Source: Dongia_A sp035274225
GTDB lineage: Bacteria > Pseudomonadota > Alphaproteobacteria > Dongiales > Dongiaceae
Assembly: GCA_035274225.1 (NCBI GenBank)
Contig: DATEOK010000327.1
Coordinates: 1-13,862, forward strand
Direction: 5' to 3'
Length of the DNA: 13,862 bases
Each line of letters opens with the position of its first letter. The stretch's first letter is position 1. This document shows, piece after piece, positions 13,632-13,862 of the stretch. A model generated the notes under the pieces. That model searched no databases. It was not told the origin of the DNA and saw only the letters and a program-made list of their open reading frames with translations. The position numbers and the translations under genes were made by a program.

Positions 13632-13862
13632 CTATCGCGTTGCCTCGCCCCCGCTCGGCGTCGCATCCATTTGCGGGAAGTCGTAGTCCTCCATGGCGAG
13701 GATCTGCGTCACTACCTCGCCATCCACGCTCAAGGGCAGCCGGGCGAACTCGCACCGTCCGGTCGCGCCGGTCACCAGCTCCCAAGCCAGCAATCCAAAG
13801 AACGGCCGCCGGCTGTTCGCGACGAACGAATAGCTGTCGATCAGGTCCTGCTCTTCGGGCCA
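13632..13862 (-). CDS. Second PAS_5-type PAS protein, C-terminal part (runs off the window)
   Basis: The minus-strand frame is open from the window edge to a TAG at 13634-13632, giving 76 residues that start WPEEQDLIDSYSFVANSRRP. Continuing through ATGRCEFARLPLSVDG to VTQILAMEDYDFP, they line up without gaps with the second half of the neighbouring PAS protein. About 34 of 63 positions are identical when counted by eye. It is therefore the C-terminal half of a tandem paralogue whose N-terminal PAS half lies beyond the window. The last 10 or so residues (DATPSGGEATR) are not shared. No start is visible in the window. The frame and its similarity to the neighbour are clear; the function is unknown. 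Confidence 0.8.
   Translation of the reverse strand, partial: WPEEQDLIDSYSFVANSRRPFFGLLAWELVTGATGRCEFARLPLSVDGEVVTQILAMEDYDFPQMDATPSGGEATR

Noticed and set aside
1..13862. Defence island, prophage, insertion sequence, CRISPR array or tRNA
   Set aside because: No transposase, integrase, restriction or toxin gene, no regularly spaced repeats and no tRNA-like cloverleaf were seen. Base composition looks even across the window.

Overview
The window is a GC-rich, gene-dense chromosomal segment of a Gram-negative bacterium, most likely an alphaproteobacterium. Pointers to this are an RND efflux pump with its periplasmic adaptor, a short-chain phosphatidylserine decarboxylase of the type seen in Rhizobium relatives, a eukaryote-like NADP-dependent isocitrate dehydrogenase, a Tat-exported cyclophilin, and a pair of PAS_5-type PAS proteins. 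That PAS family is abundant in Rhodospirillales-like genomes, so I lean that way, but no rRNA or other taxonomic marker is present.

Layout. (1) 1-3608, plus strand: the C-terminal end of an RND membrane-fusion protein, translationally coupled (ATGA overlap) to a complete HAE1-type RND permease. (2) 3613-5848, minus strand: a phospholipid cluster read psd > pssA > a second CDP-alcohol phosphatidyltransferase. The first two genes make phosphatidylethanolamine; the head group used by the third is unknown. (3) 6047-6505, plus strand: a small conserved-looking soluble protein of unknown function, whose stop codon shares a CTAG palindrome with the stop of the convergent gene. (4) 6502-10272, minus strand: an apparent operon read LysM/Ig-like envelope protein > DUF2157 > DUF4401 > GDYXXLXY protein. 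The last three are coupled by 4-nt overlaps (GTGA, ATGA) and form an uncharacterised inner-membrane module. (5) 10529-13049, plus strand: a LOG-family phosphoribohydrolase, then icd and, 22 bp later, a Tat-signal cyclophilin. (6) 13088-13862, minus strand: two tandem PAS_5-type proteins, the upstream one cut off by the window edge.

Most of the window is ordinary housekeeping and envelope metabolism. No tRNA, rRNA, CRISPR array, insertion sequence, integrase or phage gene was seen. The least explained parts are the LysM-DUF2157-DUF4401-GDYXXLXY operon, the tandem PAS proteins, the orphan protein at 6047, and an uncertain or possibly frameshifted start of psd. Several perfect inverted repeats lie in intergenic or gene-end positions and are listed as possible regulatory or transcript-end structures. 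All calls come from reading translations and motifs by eye; no database search was run.
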